Positions 7,821 through 15,673 of a stretch of DNA of 16,042 nucleotides are shown piece by piece (position 1 is the first letter of the stretch; each line of letters opens with the position of its first letter). The position numbers and the translations under genes were made by a program. The DNA comes from Pseudomonadota bacterium (lineage in GTDB: Bacteria; Desulfobacterota; Desulfobacteria; Desulfobacterales; ETH-SRB1): assembly GCA_018897415.1 (NCBI GenBank), contig JAHIKR010000286.1:1-16042 (forward strand), read 5' to 3'. The notes beneath the pieces are model-generated. The model worked only from the letters and a program-made list of their open reading frames with translations, searched no databases and was not told the DNA's origin.

Positions 7821-9020
7821 TTATGGATGTCCACCATAATTTTCCAAACAATCTTCAATAATTATATCAAGCTGTTCCATCGATTTTCTCCAATTATGAT
7901 GCGACAACATCCGGGCACGCCCATTTATAGAATATTTTTTCCGTTCCTCATTATCAGACAGAAGCCTGACAACTGCATCTGCAAATTCTTCATGAGAAGA
8001 TGCAACAAGAAAATGTTTCCCATGTGCTGCATCAACACCATCGGCAGCAGTTTTAGTAGTAACTACCGGCACGCCCATTGCCATTGACTCAAGAATCTTG
8101 TTCTGGGTCCCTCTTGCAATATTTAAAGGGGCAATATTTACAGCGCTTTTTTGAACATACGGTCTGACATCCGGCACAGATCCTGTAACCGTTACGCCCT
8201 GTATTCTGCATAATTTCCGCACAGACACAGGAGGATTCGCGCCAACAATAATCAGTTTTACATCAGGACGTTTCGTCTTTATCAAGGGCAAAGTATTTCT
8301 ACAAAAATCAAACATGCATTCCTGATTGGGATAATAATCCATTCGCCCGATAAAACTCATGGTATCAGGCTCAAATGGAATATCTGAAGGCTTAAAAAAC
8401 TCATTGTCAACACCATTGGGAAACCAGCCTGTATCGTATGAAACACCATAGCTTTGAAGTGTTTTCAGCTCCTGCAAGGTAGTGCATGTGCAATAATCAA
8501 ACTTTCCGGCAAGCTCCTCTTCTGCGGCCCTGAGCCTTTTTCCCTCAGACTTATAGATCAGACTTAATGGAAATTTTTTATATTTTCCATAAATCGTCCA
8601 TTTCTGGGAATCCATGTCGCCAAAATCGAGTATTTTCGGTATCCCGGATACATCTTGGACATATTGTGCAACTGAAGAACAATGTACAAATATCAAATCA
8701 AATTTTACATCAGCCAACTCTTTCTTAATCCGTTTAAATAATTTTTTGGAATAAAAATATCCCATGGAAAAGGGAATACGAGTTGGAACTCTCAGTAAAA
8801 CATTTGCATAAGCTGCAGTTTTATTGATTATCTCAAGAAAATAACTTTTACAGTAATCAGCAAGACCGGAACCTGTCGCAGCCTCCTGCTTTGAACTGGC
8901 AATTGACACCACAAAAACTTCATGTTTTTCAGCAAGATGTTTGATAATGTTAAACGGTCGAATTTTTCCACCTCTTTTTGGTGGAAATGGAAATCGATGG
9001 CATAGAAATAAAATTTTCAT
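7821..9020 (-). CDS. TIGR03087-type sugar transferase (PEP-CTERM/EpsH1-associated glycosyltransferase)
   Basis: A 399-residue GT-B glycosyltransferase of the group associated with exosortase/EpsH-type exopolysaccharide loci. Diagnostic text includes LCHRFPFPPKRGGKIRPFN at 6-24, DFGDMDSQKW at 132-141, FPNGVD at 200-205, SFIGRMDYYPNQE at 222-234 and the C-terminal donor region RGTQNKILESMAMGVP at 303-318. It is soluble and cytoplasmic by composition, and its donor and acceptor are unknown. The gene starts at ATG 9020, 16 bases after the acyltransferase stop, so the two are probably co-transcribed. The Shine-Dalgarno is weak. It is followed after 45 bases by the AlgD-like gene. Family membership is recalled from motifs, not from a search; the general glycosyltransferase call is surer than the subgroup. 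Confidence 0.87.
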   Translation of the reverse strand: MKILFLCHRFPFPPKRGGKIRPFNIIKHLAEKHEVFVVSIASSKQEAATGSGLADYCKSYFLEIINKTAAYANVLLRVPTRIPFSMGYFYSKKLFKRIKKELADVKFDLIFVHCSSVAQYVQDVSGIPKILDFGDMDSQKWTIYGKYKKFPLSLIYKSEGKRLRAAEEELAGKFDYCTCTTLQELKTLQSYGVSYDTGWFPNGVDNEFFKPSDIPFEPDTMSFIGRMDYYPNQECMFDFCRNTLPLIKTKRPDVKLIIVGANPPVSVRKLCRIQGVTVTGSVPDVRPYVQKSAVNIAPLNIARGTQNKILESMAMGVPVVTTKTAADGVDAAHGKHFLVASSHEEFADAVVRLLSDNEERKKYSINGRARMLSHHNWRKSMEQLDIIIEDCLENYGGHP

Positions 9021-9036
9021 ATGGATATCGCTATAT

Positions 9037-9618
9037 CTATTTTCGCTTTCCTATTACTTTCGCCGGATTCCCTGCAACTATAGAATAATCGTTCACATTC
9101 TTAGTTACAACAGAACCAGCGCCGACAATACATTTTTTGCCTACATTAGCCATAACCAGTGCACAATTTCCTATCCAGGTATTCTCGCCGATGACTATCT
9201 TTTCAAAAACTCCACCCTGTTCCTGAATCGGAGTCTCAAGGTCTTCAAAATTGTGTTGCCTTTTTCCGCTCATGATATGAACATTGCTGCCTATAGTACA
9301 ATAATCTTCGATCCTGCATTTCCCGATGTTGCAATGAGGGCCGATATAGACTCCCTTACCTATTTCTGTATCAACCTGCGAGAATATAGTTCCAAATAAA
9401 ATCGCACAGTCTTTATTGCATCGGGTCATAGATAAGCGGTAAAAATTTTTCCTCAAGTAGTTTCCTAAAGCCCCAGGGAGGAGGCTCAGAAATTGCGAAA
9501 ACCCCCAAAGTGAACTATCCTTATTCCCCAATGCTCCCAACATACTATAAACAACGAACAACGGGAATGCAATGACGAGACAAATTGCGTTGGCAATTGT
9601 CTTTACTATATTCTTCAA
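9037..9618 (-). CDS. hexapeptide-repeat O-acyltransferase, membrane-associated
   Basis: A 193-residue left-handed beta-helix acyltransferase, probably placing an acetyl or similar group on a sugar of the polymer. Residues 8-30 form a hydrophobic segment (ANAICLVIAFPLFVVYSMLG), followed by the LLPGALGNYLRKNF stretch typical of one group of polysaccharide-locus acyltransferases. Hexapeptide repeats run from about 85 to 185: IGKGVYIGPHCNIG, IGENTWIGNCALV, VGKKCIVGAGSVVTKNV, then the family ending AGNPAKVIGKR. His122 in SGKRQHNF is a candidate catalytic base. The start is TTG at 9618-9616 behind AAGGAAAGG, which is why this non-ATG start was accepted. The 150-base gap upstream is repeat-filled. 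Confidence 0.85.
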   Translation of the reverse strand: MKNIVKTIANAICLVIAFPLFVVYSMLGALGNKDSSLWGFSQFLSLLPGALGNYLRKNFYRLSMTRCNKDCAILFGTIFSQVDTEIGKGVYIGPHCNIGKCRIEDYCTIGSNVHIMSGKRQHNFEDLETPIQEQGGVFEKIVIGENTWIGNCALVMANVGKKCIVGAGSVVTKNVNDYSIVAGNPAKVIGKRK

Positions 9619-9770
9619 GCGCCTTTCCTTTTTCTCAATACACTATGTGCTTCGCTCCTTGCGCCATGTGTGTCAGTCTCAGCTATGAGCTATCAGCTTT
9701 AGAGTACGCTATGCGCCGCTCTCTTTGCGCTATGCCCCAAAATATCCGTGACAATCCGTGTCCCTCTGAC
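9619..9770. repeat. intergenic repeat mosaic upstream of the acyltransferase
   Basis: This gap contains CAGCTATGAGCTATCAGC at 9680-9697 (exact copy at 5252-5269), ATCCGTGACAATCCGTGT at 9744-9761 (near copy at 5216-5233), and units of the GCGCCATG / CTATGCGCC / CTCTTTGCGC type seen at 3158-3312. It therefore combines the elements of the other two gaps. Only the acyltransferase Shine-Dalgarno at its left edge has a clear function. No conserved ORF is present. Confidence 0.72.
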
Positions 9771-11129
9771 TTATGCTTCCTGATCAACCATTATCTCCAC
9801 AAAACTCGGTATCCCACTAACTCCGAATTTGTTAACTGACCTGACATACAATTTGTTTCTTCCTGAGTGCAATTCCCACTTGTACAATGGAGATGTTGAG
9901 ATGACATTGTCTGAATCATCCACTGTTATTTCAAAATGTTTGAAATTGGGGGTGAATGTTTTGAATACTAACTCCAATACGTTTTTTGACTTGCCGCTCG
10001 TTTTAACCAATATCTCAGTCTGATTAAGCGTCCAGTAAAAATCATCAATATTATCCGTCTTTTGCATAAAATTGAAAGAGGGCTGCAAATTCTTATCAAC
10101 CCAGAACAATGATGATCTGTCAGTTCTTTTGGGATGCCCCCTAAAGTAATGATTCGTGATCCAATCATTTCTCATATCGGCAATCTTAATATAGCTGTGG
10201 TATTGAATCATTTCCTCAATATCAATTTGCTTCTCGTACTCAAAATCACCTGATTCTTGTACTCCCCGGATTACTTTGACGCTGGATGGCCCTTTTGTGT
10301 ATCTTTTATTATGTACCTCAAGCATATTAAGTGGAATGCCGTCCGCTTCATAATGGAGGTTTAAATCCACATCCATTGTGACCCATTTCCCAAACTGGTT
10401 CGACCACACCTCAGTCATTCCGTGACCAGCGCCATGTGGCCCATGTGATATCTGAACAATCCTCGCCTGATGGCCAATACTCAGCAAAAGTTGAGCATAA
10501 AGCCGAGGGAACAATGAACATGGATTGTAATAGCCGGGTTCCCATGCTTTGCCTTCTAAATTTCTAACCTTGTTCGTAAGGATTTCTAATGCGTTGAAAT
10601 CTTGCGTGACCGGTTGATAATCTGATCGTTTGAACTGACTTCTTGTCCAGTTTCTTAATAAAATCAGTTTTTCAAACTCATTCCCGGCAGGCGCAACGAC
10701 CTCATTGAGCATAAACTTCGTCCTGACTTCATGGAGGATTGGTTCATCGTAAGGCTGATAAGAGAATGTAAATGACGATTTAATAATTTTCTCGTTATCG
10801 ATCTTTATTATTCTTATCCCGCATTGGCCGTGTAATCTAAGAGCTTCAAAATAGTCTTCGATACGCAGACAATCTTTGTTTCCTACATCAACTGCCTCAT
10901 CACCAGGACCCGCCGTGGCGACTTTCGCTGAAACAGGATCATAAGCAAGAGTGAAATAACGGATCAACGACAGAGTCCCCTGCCTCATCATAGCCTTTGC
11001 GACATAATAGGCCGAGACATCGTATTTAGATGCTATACCGCTGCAAAAGACACAAAAGATAGAGAAGCATAAAGCAGCTACTATGAATAATCGCTTTAAG
11101 CCCCAAATCCAGTTTCCTTTCCGTTCCAT
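9771..11129 (-). CDS. membrane-anchored transglutaminase-like protein
   Basis: A 452-residue protein with a papain-like transglutaminase fold. Residues 11-33 (LKRLFIVAALCFSIFCVFCSG) form a signal or N-terminal anchor; no proper lipobox precedes the cysteines. The core at about 155-265 shows a candidate Cys-His-Asp triad: Cys204 in YNPCSLFPRLYAQLL, His236 in GAGHGMTEVWS and Asp253 in WVTMDVDLNLHYE. The order and spacing fit bacterial transglutaminase-like domains, which may act as proteases, peptide cross-linkers or amidases rather than true transglutaminases. Residues about 355-450 look like a beta-rich C-terminal domain (VLELVFKTFTPNF, YVRSVNKFGVSG). Such proteins recur in exopolysaccharide loci, where their substrate is not established. 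The active site should face the periplasm. ATG at 11129 is preceded only by a weak AAGAAAG. It lies 72 bases downstream of the GT4 gene. Confidence 0.82.
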   Translation of the reverse strand: MERKGNWIWGLKRLFIVAALCFSIFCVFCSGIASKYDVSAYYVAKAMMRQGTLSLIRYFTLAYDPVSAKVATAGPGDEAVDVGNKDCLRIEDYFEALRLHGQCGIRIIKIDNEKIIKSSFTFSYQPYDEPILHEVRTKFMLNEVVAPAGNEFEKLILLRNWTRSQFKRSDYQPVTQDFNALEILTNKVRNLEGKAWEPGYYNPCSLFPRLYAQLLLSIGHQARIVQISHGPHGAGHGMTEVWSNQFGKWVTMDVDLNLHYEADGIPLNMLEVHNKRYTKGPSSVKVIRGVQESGDFEYEKQIDIEEMIQYHSYIKIADMRNDWITNHYFRGHPKRTDRSSLFWVDKNLQPSFNFMQKTDNIDDFYWTLNQTEILVKTSGKSKNVLELVFKTFTPNFKHFEITVDDSDNVISTSPLYKWELHSGRNKLYVRSVNKFGVSGIPSFVEIMVDQEA

Positions 11130-11201
11130 TATCGGTCTACTTTCTTATTATAGTCAGGCTCAAAAATTAATCATTGATTTGCATGGCATGATATTAATAA
11201 T

Positions 11202-12350
11202 TTACGTCACATATCCGTCAACCACATTTTGGTAGAAAAAAGCATACCTTTGTCCTAATGTATTCCAAGACCTTTCAAACGGATGTTGCGTCAAATACTT
11301 TTTAAAGCCGTATTTATCAGGATCGTTAAAATAATCACATATAAAATCAACCCATTTTTTTTCATTAAGTTCGCTGAATATTTTTCCATTTGATTCATTA
11401 ACGATATCCAGTCCTCCTGCAGTGGGTGTTGTTAATACAGGCAGACCAAAATAGAGGCTTTCCAACAAGACCATTCCAACAATTTCATTATTGCTGGGCA
11501 GAACAAATAAATCTGCATCGCTATAAAGGCTTGAAAGTTCTGTCTGCGCTAACCTGCCCAGAAAAAATACTTTTTTTGTTAAATTTAATTCCTCAACTTT
11601 TTTTTTACATTTTTTTTCATCCGGCCCGGTACCGGCAATTAATAGGTTTACAGGTTCACCCATTTTTTCTAATAAATAAATTATATTTATCAGAAAATCC
11701 ACATTTCTTCGTGGCTCTATAATGCCCACATATAATAATAAACGATCAGATGGTTTCAAACATAGTTTTGACTTCCAGTCTGCTTTTACTGAAGGCTTGA
11801 ATTTTTCTATATCAAGTCCAATTGGAATGGTTTCAATATTATTAAATCCTTTCCGTTCAAGAAATTCCTTTGCCTTATCAGTTTTAGTAATGCAGCCGGA
11901 GATATTCCTGCGCATGTATTTACCTAAAGTTAAATGAAACACCCTCATAATACTGCCAAGTTTTACACCATAGTCAGTTTCATATACGCCTTGATGCAAA
12001 ACAACTGGAATACTGTGTTTTACCCCAAACCAGGTCGCCAAAAAAGATGTTATCTGTTCATATCCCTGTGTTTGTATAATGTTATATTCTTTTTCTTTCA
12101 GCAAGTTAAACAATCCTTTAAAAATCCCATGATAGGAAAACATGGTATAAAAAGGCATCCTGATAATTCTAGCTCTGCAATCCATTTCGCCACAAAGTTC
12201 ATTAATCTCGGCCATTGGTTTAGCGCCGGCGCAAAACACATCAACATTTATATTTTGTTTAACAAGCGCTTTTGCCAATCCAAATTCCTGTACGTTGTAC
12301 TTTTCATCAGACAATATATTTGCAAATGGCCGTATAATAGCAAGATTCAT
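11202..12350 (-). CDS. GT4-family glycosyltransferase (GT-B fold)
   Basis: A 382-residue glycosyltransferase when started at ATG 12350. The beginning MNLAIIRPFANILSDEKY is a normal GT-B start, and the flippase stop TAA ends two bases before it, giving TAAAATG. The frame stays open upstream to 12449, but that would add 33 residues overlapping the flippase and is less likely. Features include QTQGYEQ near 93-99, IPIGLDIEKF near 175-184, LLYVGIIEPRRNVDFL near 205-220, AGTGPDEKK near 239-247 and the EX7E motif at Glu289 and Glu297 (EIVGMVLLE). Sugar specificity is unknown. The tight junction suggests translational coupling to the flippase. Base composition is AT-rich, like the flippase and methyltransferase and unlike the genes downstream. 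Confidence 0.88.
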   Translation of the reverse strand: MNLAIIRPFANILSDEKYNVQEFGLAKALVKQNINVDVFCAGAKPMAEINELCGEMDCRARIIRMPFYTMFSYHGIFKGLFNLLKEKEYNIIQTQGYEQITSFLATWFGVKHSIPVVLHQGVYETDYGVKLGSIMRVFHLTLGKYMRRNISGCITKTDKAKEFLERKGFNNIETIPIGLDIEKFKPSVKADWKSKLCLKPSDRLLLYVGIIEPRRNVDFLINIIYLLEKMGEPVNLLIAGTGPDEKKCKKKVEELNLTKKVFFLGRLAQTELSSLYSDADLFVLPSNNEIVGMVLLESLYFGLPVLTTPTAGGLDIVNESNGKIFSELNEKKWVDFICDYFNDPDKYGFKKYLTQHPFERSWNTLGQRYAFFYQNVVDGYVT

Positions 12351-12351
12351 T

Positions 12352-13884
12352 TTACAAATCCGCTTTTCTGTATATAGAGATTTTTGTAAATGCTTTTTTA
12401 AATTCTTGCCTGACAACATTCTTTTCACCATCAGTGAAAAAATTTCCAAAATAAATTAGAGCCGCGTAAATCAAAATAAATAGTGATTGCAAACTAAAGT
12501 CAATCAGCAAATTATCAAAAAACAGTTGAGATGATACAATATACAAAGCAATGGTTGTCAAAAAAACATAACTTAGCCTCTTAAATTCAAATGATATACT
12601 TATTGTTTTCCTGCATGCCACATATACAAGAGCAACAAAAGTAAAATAGGTAAAAACAGTTGTCCATGCAGCGGCAATATAGCCGAATCTGGGCAATAAG
12701 ACCATATTTAAGGCAATATTTAAAATAGCTGCCGGTAAATATCCAATATTAACCAGCCATGTTTTTTTTTTAATAAATGCACCCACAGTAAAAAAAGTAT
12801 AAAAAGCATGCAAACAAACGCCTAATGAAACAAAAGGTATAACAGTGTGTGCCATAAAGAATTTTGGCGCTGCCAGTATCTTTACAACCGTAGTTGAATA
12901 TATGCTTAATGCATATTGGGTTGAAACAAATAATAACATAAAATATGTTGTAATACGGCCAAACTGGTATGAGGCATCCTTTTCTTTCGCAATTTCATAC
13001 ATCATGCTCGCGCCCCAGATCATATTGAAAGACTGCAATAGCAGTACATTTGTCATCATTGGAAAGTTATAGCCAAGGCTGTATAAGCCGACATCCTCTA
13101 AATTACAATAATATCTTATAAGAAATCTGTCAGCATTATGCATCACAGTGGCACAAAGTTGCGCCGGGACAAGCGGCAAGCCAAACTTCAGCATTTCTTT
13201 TAACAGGGGAAAATCAACCAGCAAGCCATTTTCCCGGATAGAGTAAAAGCCGGCTATAACAGTTGTTACAAGGAATGATACGACATTTCCATAAAGCATA
13301 CCCAGTGCACCTAATTTGAGAAATACTATGAAATATATATTTGCAATAATCCCCAAAATCAATTTGATCATGCTTATGGCAACATAAGGCACTGATTTCT
13401 TTTGAACAATAAAAGAAATTAAAAAAACAAAATACATAACATCCAATGACAATATAATTATATTAATATCCACATAGTAAGCATAATCTGCGCTGCCCAA
13501 TATAAGGTTTGACAAAAAATCATCCAACGGAAAGATAAAAATACTGCCTAAAATAACAATGATAAATATTGCTGAATTTGCCGTTGATAACACACGCCTT
13601 TTTGAAGACCCATCTACAGCGAAGTTGTAAAACCTGCTCACAGCGAGATGCAATCCCGCTATCATTATTATTCTGAATATTCCATTAAAGTGTGTTAATA
13701 TTTCAAGGATACCATAGTCGGCCTTTGACAAATACCTTGTATAAACAGGCAGCAATAAAATACTTGCCGCACTGCTGGCGACCCAGCCGATTGAATATAC
13801 TGCTGAGTGTTTAAATAATTCTCTTATTTTTTCAATTAACAATTTGTTTTTCTCTGGATGGAATTGGGAAATGAAGATTTCCAT
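12352..13884 (-). CDS. Wzx-type polysaccharide flippase (MOP superfamily)
   Basis: A 510-residue polytopic inner-membrane protein with about 12-14 hydrophobic segments. It is expected to move lipid-linked oligosaccharide from the cytoplasmic to the periplasmic face. The family signature lies near the N-terminus: SSAASILLLPVYTRYLSKADYGILEI at about 37-62. The central part has FGLPLVPAQLCATVMHNADRFLIRYY, typical of the seventh to eighth helix region of Wzx proteins. Two starts are possible: ATG at 13884, with poor Shine-Dalgarno, or TTG at 13842 behind CCAGAGAA, giving a 496-residue protein starting just before IEKIRELFKHSAVYSIG, where many flippases begin. The longer form is listed. No Wzy polymerase partner is seen here. 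The gene is strongly AT-rich; a hand count over 13381-13440 gave 13 G/C in 60. Confidence 0.9.
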   Translation of the reverse strand: MEIFISQFHPEKNKLLIEKIRELFKHSAVYSIGWVASSAASILLLPVYTRYLSKADYGILEILTHFNGIFRIIMIAGLHLAVSRFYNFAVDGSSKRRVLSTANSAIFIIVILGSIFIFPLDDFLSNLILGSADYAYYVDINIIILSLDVMYFVFLISFIVQKKSVPYVAISMIKLILGIIANIYFIVFLKLGALGMLYGNVVSFLVTTVIAGFYSIRENGLLVDFPLLKEMLKFGLPLVPAQLCATVMHNADRFLIRYYCNLEDVGLYSLGYNFPMMTNVLLLQSFNMIWGASMMYEIAKEKDASYQFGRITTYFMLLFVSTQYALSIYSTTVVKILAAPKFFMAHTVIPFVSLGVCLHAFYTFFTVGAFIKKKTWLVNIGYLPAAILNIALNMVLLPRFGYIAAAWTTVFTYFTFVALVYVACRKTISISFEFKRLSYVFLTTIALYIVSSQLFFDNLLIDFSLQSLFILIYAALIYFGNFFTDGEKNVVRQEFKKAFTKISIYRKADL

Positions 13885-13966
13885 AAAAATTTGCTTAAAC
13901 TGGAAGGCTGGTATGAAAGATGGTCAAAGCATATAAAATTTGCTAAGAATGATCACATCGACCAAT

Positions 13967-14854
13967 TTATCTTACAGAACATATTGCCATTAGATCAAGA
14001 GACTGTTCCAAGTTATTTTCTAAATAGAAAAAATCATTCGTGGAATATTTTGTCATAACTGATTTGTCGAGACGTTTAGCACCCATCTCTAACCTATTAA
14101 AGGCTCTCTTAGTAATATAATATATACAATTGGGTAAAATGGCTTTAACGCCATTAACAAAGGCTGCTTTTATTTTCCATGGTGATGGGAAAATAGGTTT
14201 TTTACGCGCTCTTTCAAGCCCTTTTTTAAGCCGATTATATTCCACATTATACAAAACATCTGTTGCAAATAACCCTCTAATTTCAACTTTATTGAAATAT
14301 TTCTTCAAAAGATTATTGAGTTCTATTGGAGTGAACTCCTTAACATGGAATGGATTCAATGGTTTCATTCCAGGATCGAGTCGTATAGTTGCATTTGGAG
14401 TTGTGAATAGTACTACACCATCCTTAGTTAGAATGCGTTTAATCTCATTAAGATAATCATCATAATCAATTATATGTTCTATAACTTGTAAGCTTACTAC
14501 TCTATCAAAGAACTTGTCATCAAATGAAGTTCTTTTACCATCAAATAAGTGAAATTCAATTCCTTGTTGTCCGTATTTTTCCTTTGCATTTTTTATTGCT
14601 ATAGCTGAAACATCTATACCTATTACTTCTTTACAATAATTACTTATTATATAAGTACCATAACCATCATTACATCCATAATCCAAAACTTTTAGTCCTT
14701 TTGACATTATAGCAACTTCTTCATAAGCTTTTCTGTGTACCAATTCAAGGCAGTAACTTTCCAATGTAGTGTGAATGTGTCTCGTTTCTAATGGATGTTT
14801 CTCCGCCTGGAAAATAATATTTTTTCTATTGGTCAACATTCTATTAGAATTCAT
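13967..14854 (-). CDS. class I SAM-dependent methyltransferase
   Basis: A 295-residue protein with a Rossmann-type methyltransferase domain. Motif I is LDYGCNDGYG at 57-66, followed by the acidic strand end IGIDVSA at 79-84, FHLFDGKRTSFDDKFFD at 101-117, and the post-motif VSLQVIEHI at 120-128. LTKDGVVLFTTPN at 142-154 completes the core. The region after about 170 (HVKEFTPIELNNLLKKYF) is typical of the Methyltransf_11/23 type. The acceptor is unknown; a sugar hydroxyl or a chain end is likely from context. ATG at 14854 has AAAGGTG seven bases upstream. This is the first intact gene of the minus-strand run, with only insertion-sequence debris upstream, so an operon promoter should lie in 14855-14980 if transcription starts here. 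It is AT-rich (hand count 16 G/C in 60 over 14461-14520). Confidence 0.85.
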   Translation of the reverse strand: MNSNRMLTNRKNIIFQAEKHPLETRHIHTTLESYCLELVHRKAYEEVAIMSKGLKVLDYGCNDGYGTYIISNYCKEVIGIDVSAIAIKNAKEKYGQQGIEFHLFDGKRTSFDDKFFDRVVSLQVIEHIIDYDDYLNEIKRILTKDGVVLFTTPNATIRLDPGMKPLNPFHVKEFTPIELNNLLKKYFNKVEIRGLFATDVLYNVEYNRLKKGLERARKKPIFPSPWKIKAAFVNGVKAILPNCIYYITKRAFNRLEMGAKRLDKSVMTKYSTNDFFYLENNLEQSLDLMAICSVR

Positions 14855-14982
14855 ATGTCACCTTTGCGGAATTATATAAAACAAACTAAATTAACGTTTA
14901 TATCAATTGCTCAAGTTTCGCTTCTTTAAATCGCAATAAACCTTTGTTTTTCCAATGCCTGGATTATGTTTTTATAAAGACA

Positions 14983-15175
14983 AAGTACTTTGTGTTAGTA
15001 GAAATTGCCGTGGAGGGGGCGAATTCATCTTGGAATTCTTACAGACGCCTCTGGTGACAGTCTCACACGTGTTCGTGCAAAACAGAGTTGTTGGCAGAAG
15101 TAGCATTCGAACCGATGAGTGGGGTGGCTACAACAGATTGGTATCCGTCGCTATAGCCATGTTTCGGTAAAGAAA
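14983..15175 (+). pseudogene. frameshifted IS1595-family transposase remnant
   Basis: Three reading frames together give text like the DDE (ISXO2-like) domain of IS1595 transposases. Frame one, 14983-15015, reads KYFVLVEIAVE. Frame two, 15017-15088, reads GRIHLGILTDASGDSLTRV. Frame three, 15093-15140, reads GRSSIRTDEWGGYNRL, where TDEWGGY is the conserved block around the second catalytic aspartate. A further shift gives YSHVSVK near 15151-15172. The N-terminal zinc-ribbon part and the C-terminus are missing, so it cannot be active. Text is recalled family pattern, not a search. The intact 71-codon frame from 14955 is only a by-product of the decay. Confidence 0.72.
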
Positions 15176-15188
15176 ATGATTTGGCCTG

Positions 15189-15640
15189 CTCATTGCTCTA
15201 ACCGGTTATTGTTCGAAGAAAGATTATCCCGAAAAACTTCGGTGTGTAAAATTCTTCGATGTTAAAAACCGGAAGAAAATTAAGTTTCTTGACGAATCAA
15301 TTTTCTTTTCCTGCACTGACGATTGCTGATATCTACCGATGCCGCTGGCAGGTAGAGTTATTTTTTAAATGGATAAAGCAGCATCTGAGAATCAAAGCAT
15401 TTTATGGAACTACTGAGGACGCAGTTAAAACTTAGATCTGGATTGCCATAACTTGAACGGTGTACGTTCTTGTTGCGATAATAAAAAAACGGATGCAAAT
15501 AAACCTGAGCCTCTACACAATTTTACAGATTTTGAGTGTATCACTTTTTGAGAAAAGTCCCATTCGTCAGGTTCTCACAAACTGGTTACAAAAACCAAAT
15601 TACTAGCGGACATATCCAGTTGAATTTATTTGATATCTAA
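15189..15640 (+). pseudogene. 3' half of an IS4-family transposase, decayed
   Basis: 15189-15291 reads LIALTGYCSKKDYPEKLRCV, then KFFDVKNRKKIKFL. One extra base near 15291 shifts the frame to TNQFSFPALTIADI and then the IS4 signature YRCRWQVELFFKWIK, which fits Y-(2)-R-(3)-E-(6)-K exactly. It continues HLRIKAFYGTTEDAVKT, a TAG at about 15433, another in-frame TGA shortly after, VYVLVAIIKKRM, LSLYTILQILSVSLFEKSP, and ends with QLNLFDI and a stop at 15638-15640 after another shift. The catalytic glutamate survives but the N-terminal two thirds are absent and the reading frame is broken at least four times. It abuts the IS1595 remnant, suggesting one element was inserted into or recombined with the other. 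Confidence 0.82.
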
Positions 15641-15673
15641 TTGGACACTTGTTGATTTTGTCTTTATAAAAAC

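Noticed and set aside
12351..12449. N-terminal extension of the GT4 gene to 12449
   Set aside because: It would overlap the flippase by about 100 bases and adds a non-family sequence before the normal GT-B start at 12350.
14871..14876. Minus-strand TATAAT as the operon -10
   Set aside because: No acceptable -35 lies 16-18 bases upstream, and the transcript would start almost at the Shine-Dalgarno of the methyltransferase.
14955..15170. 71-codon plus-strand ORF taken as a real small gene
   Set aside because: Only its last third matches a transposase, and the neighbouring pieces continue in other frames, so it is IS1595 debris.
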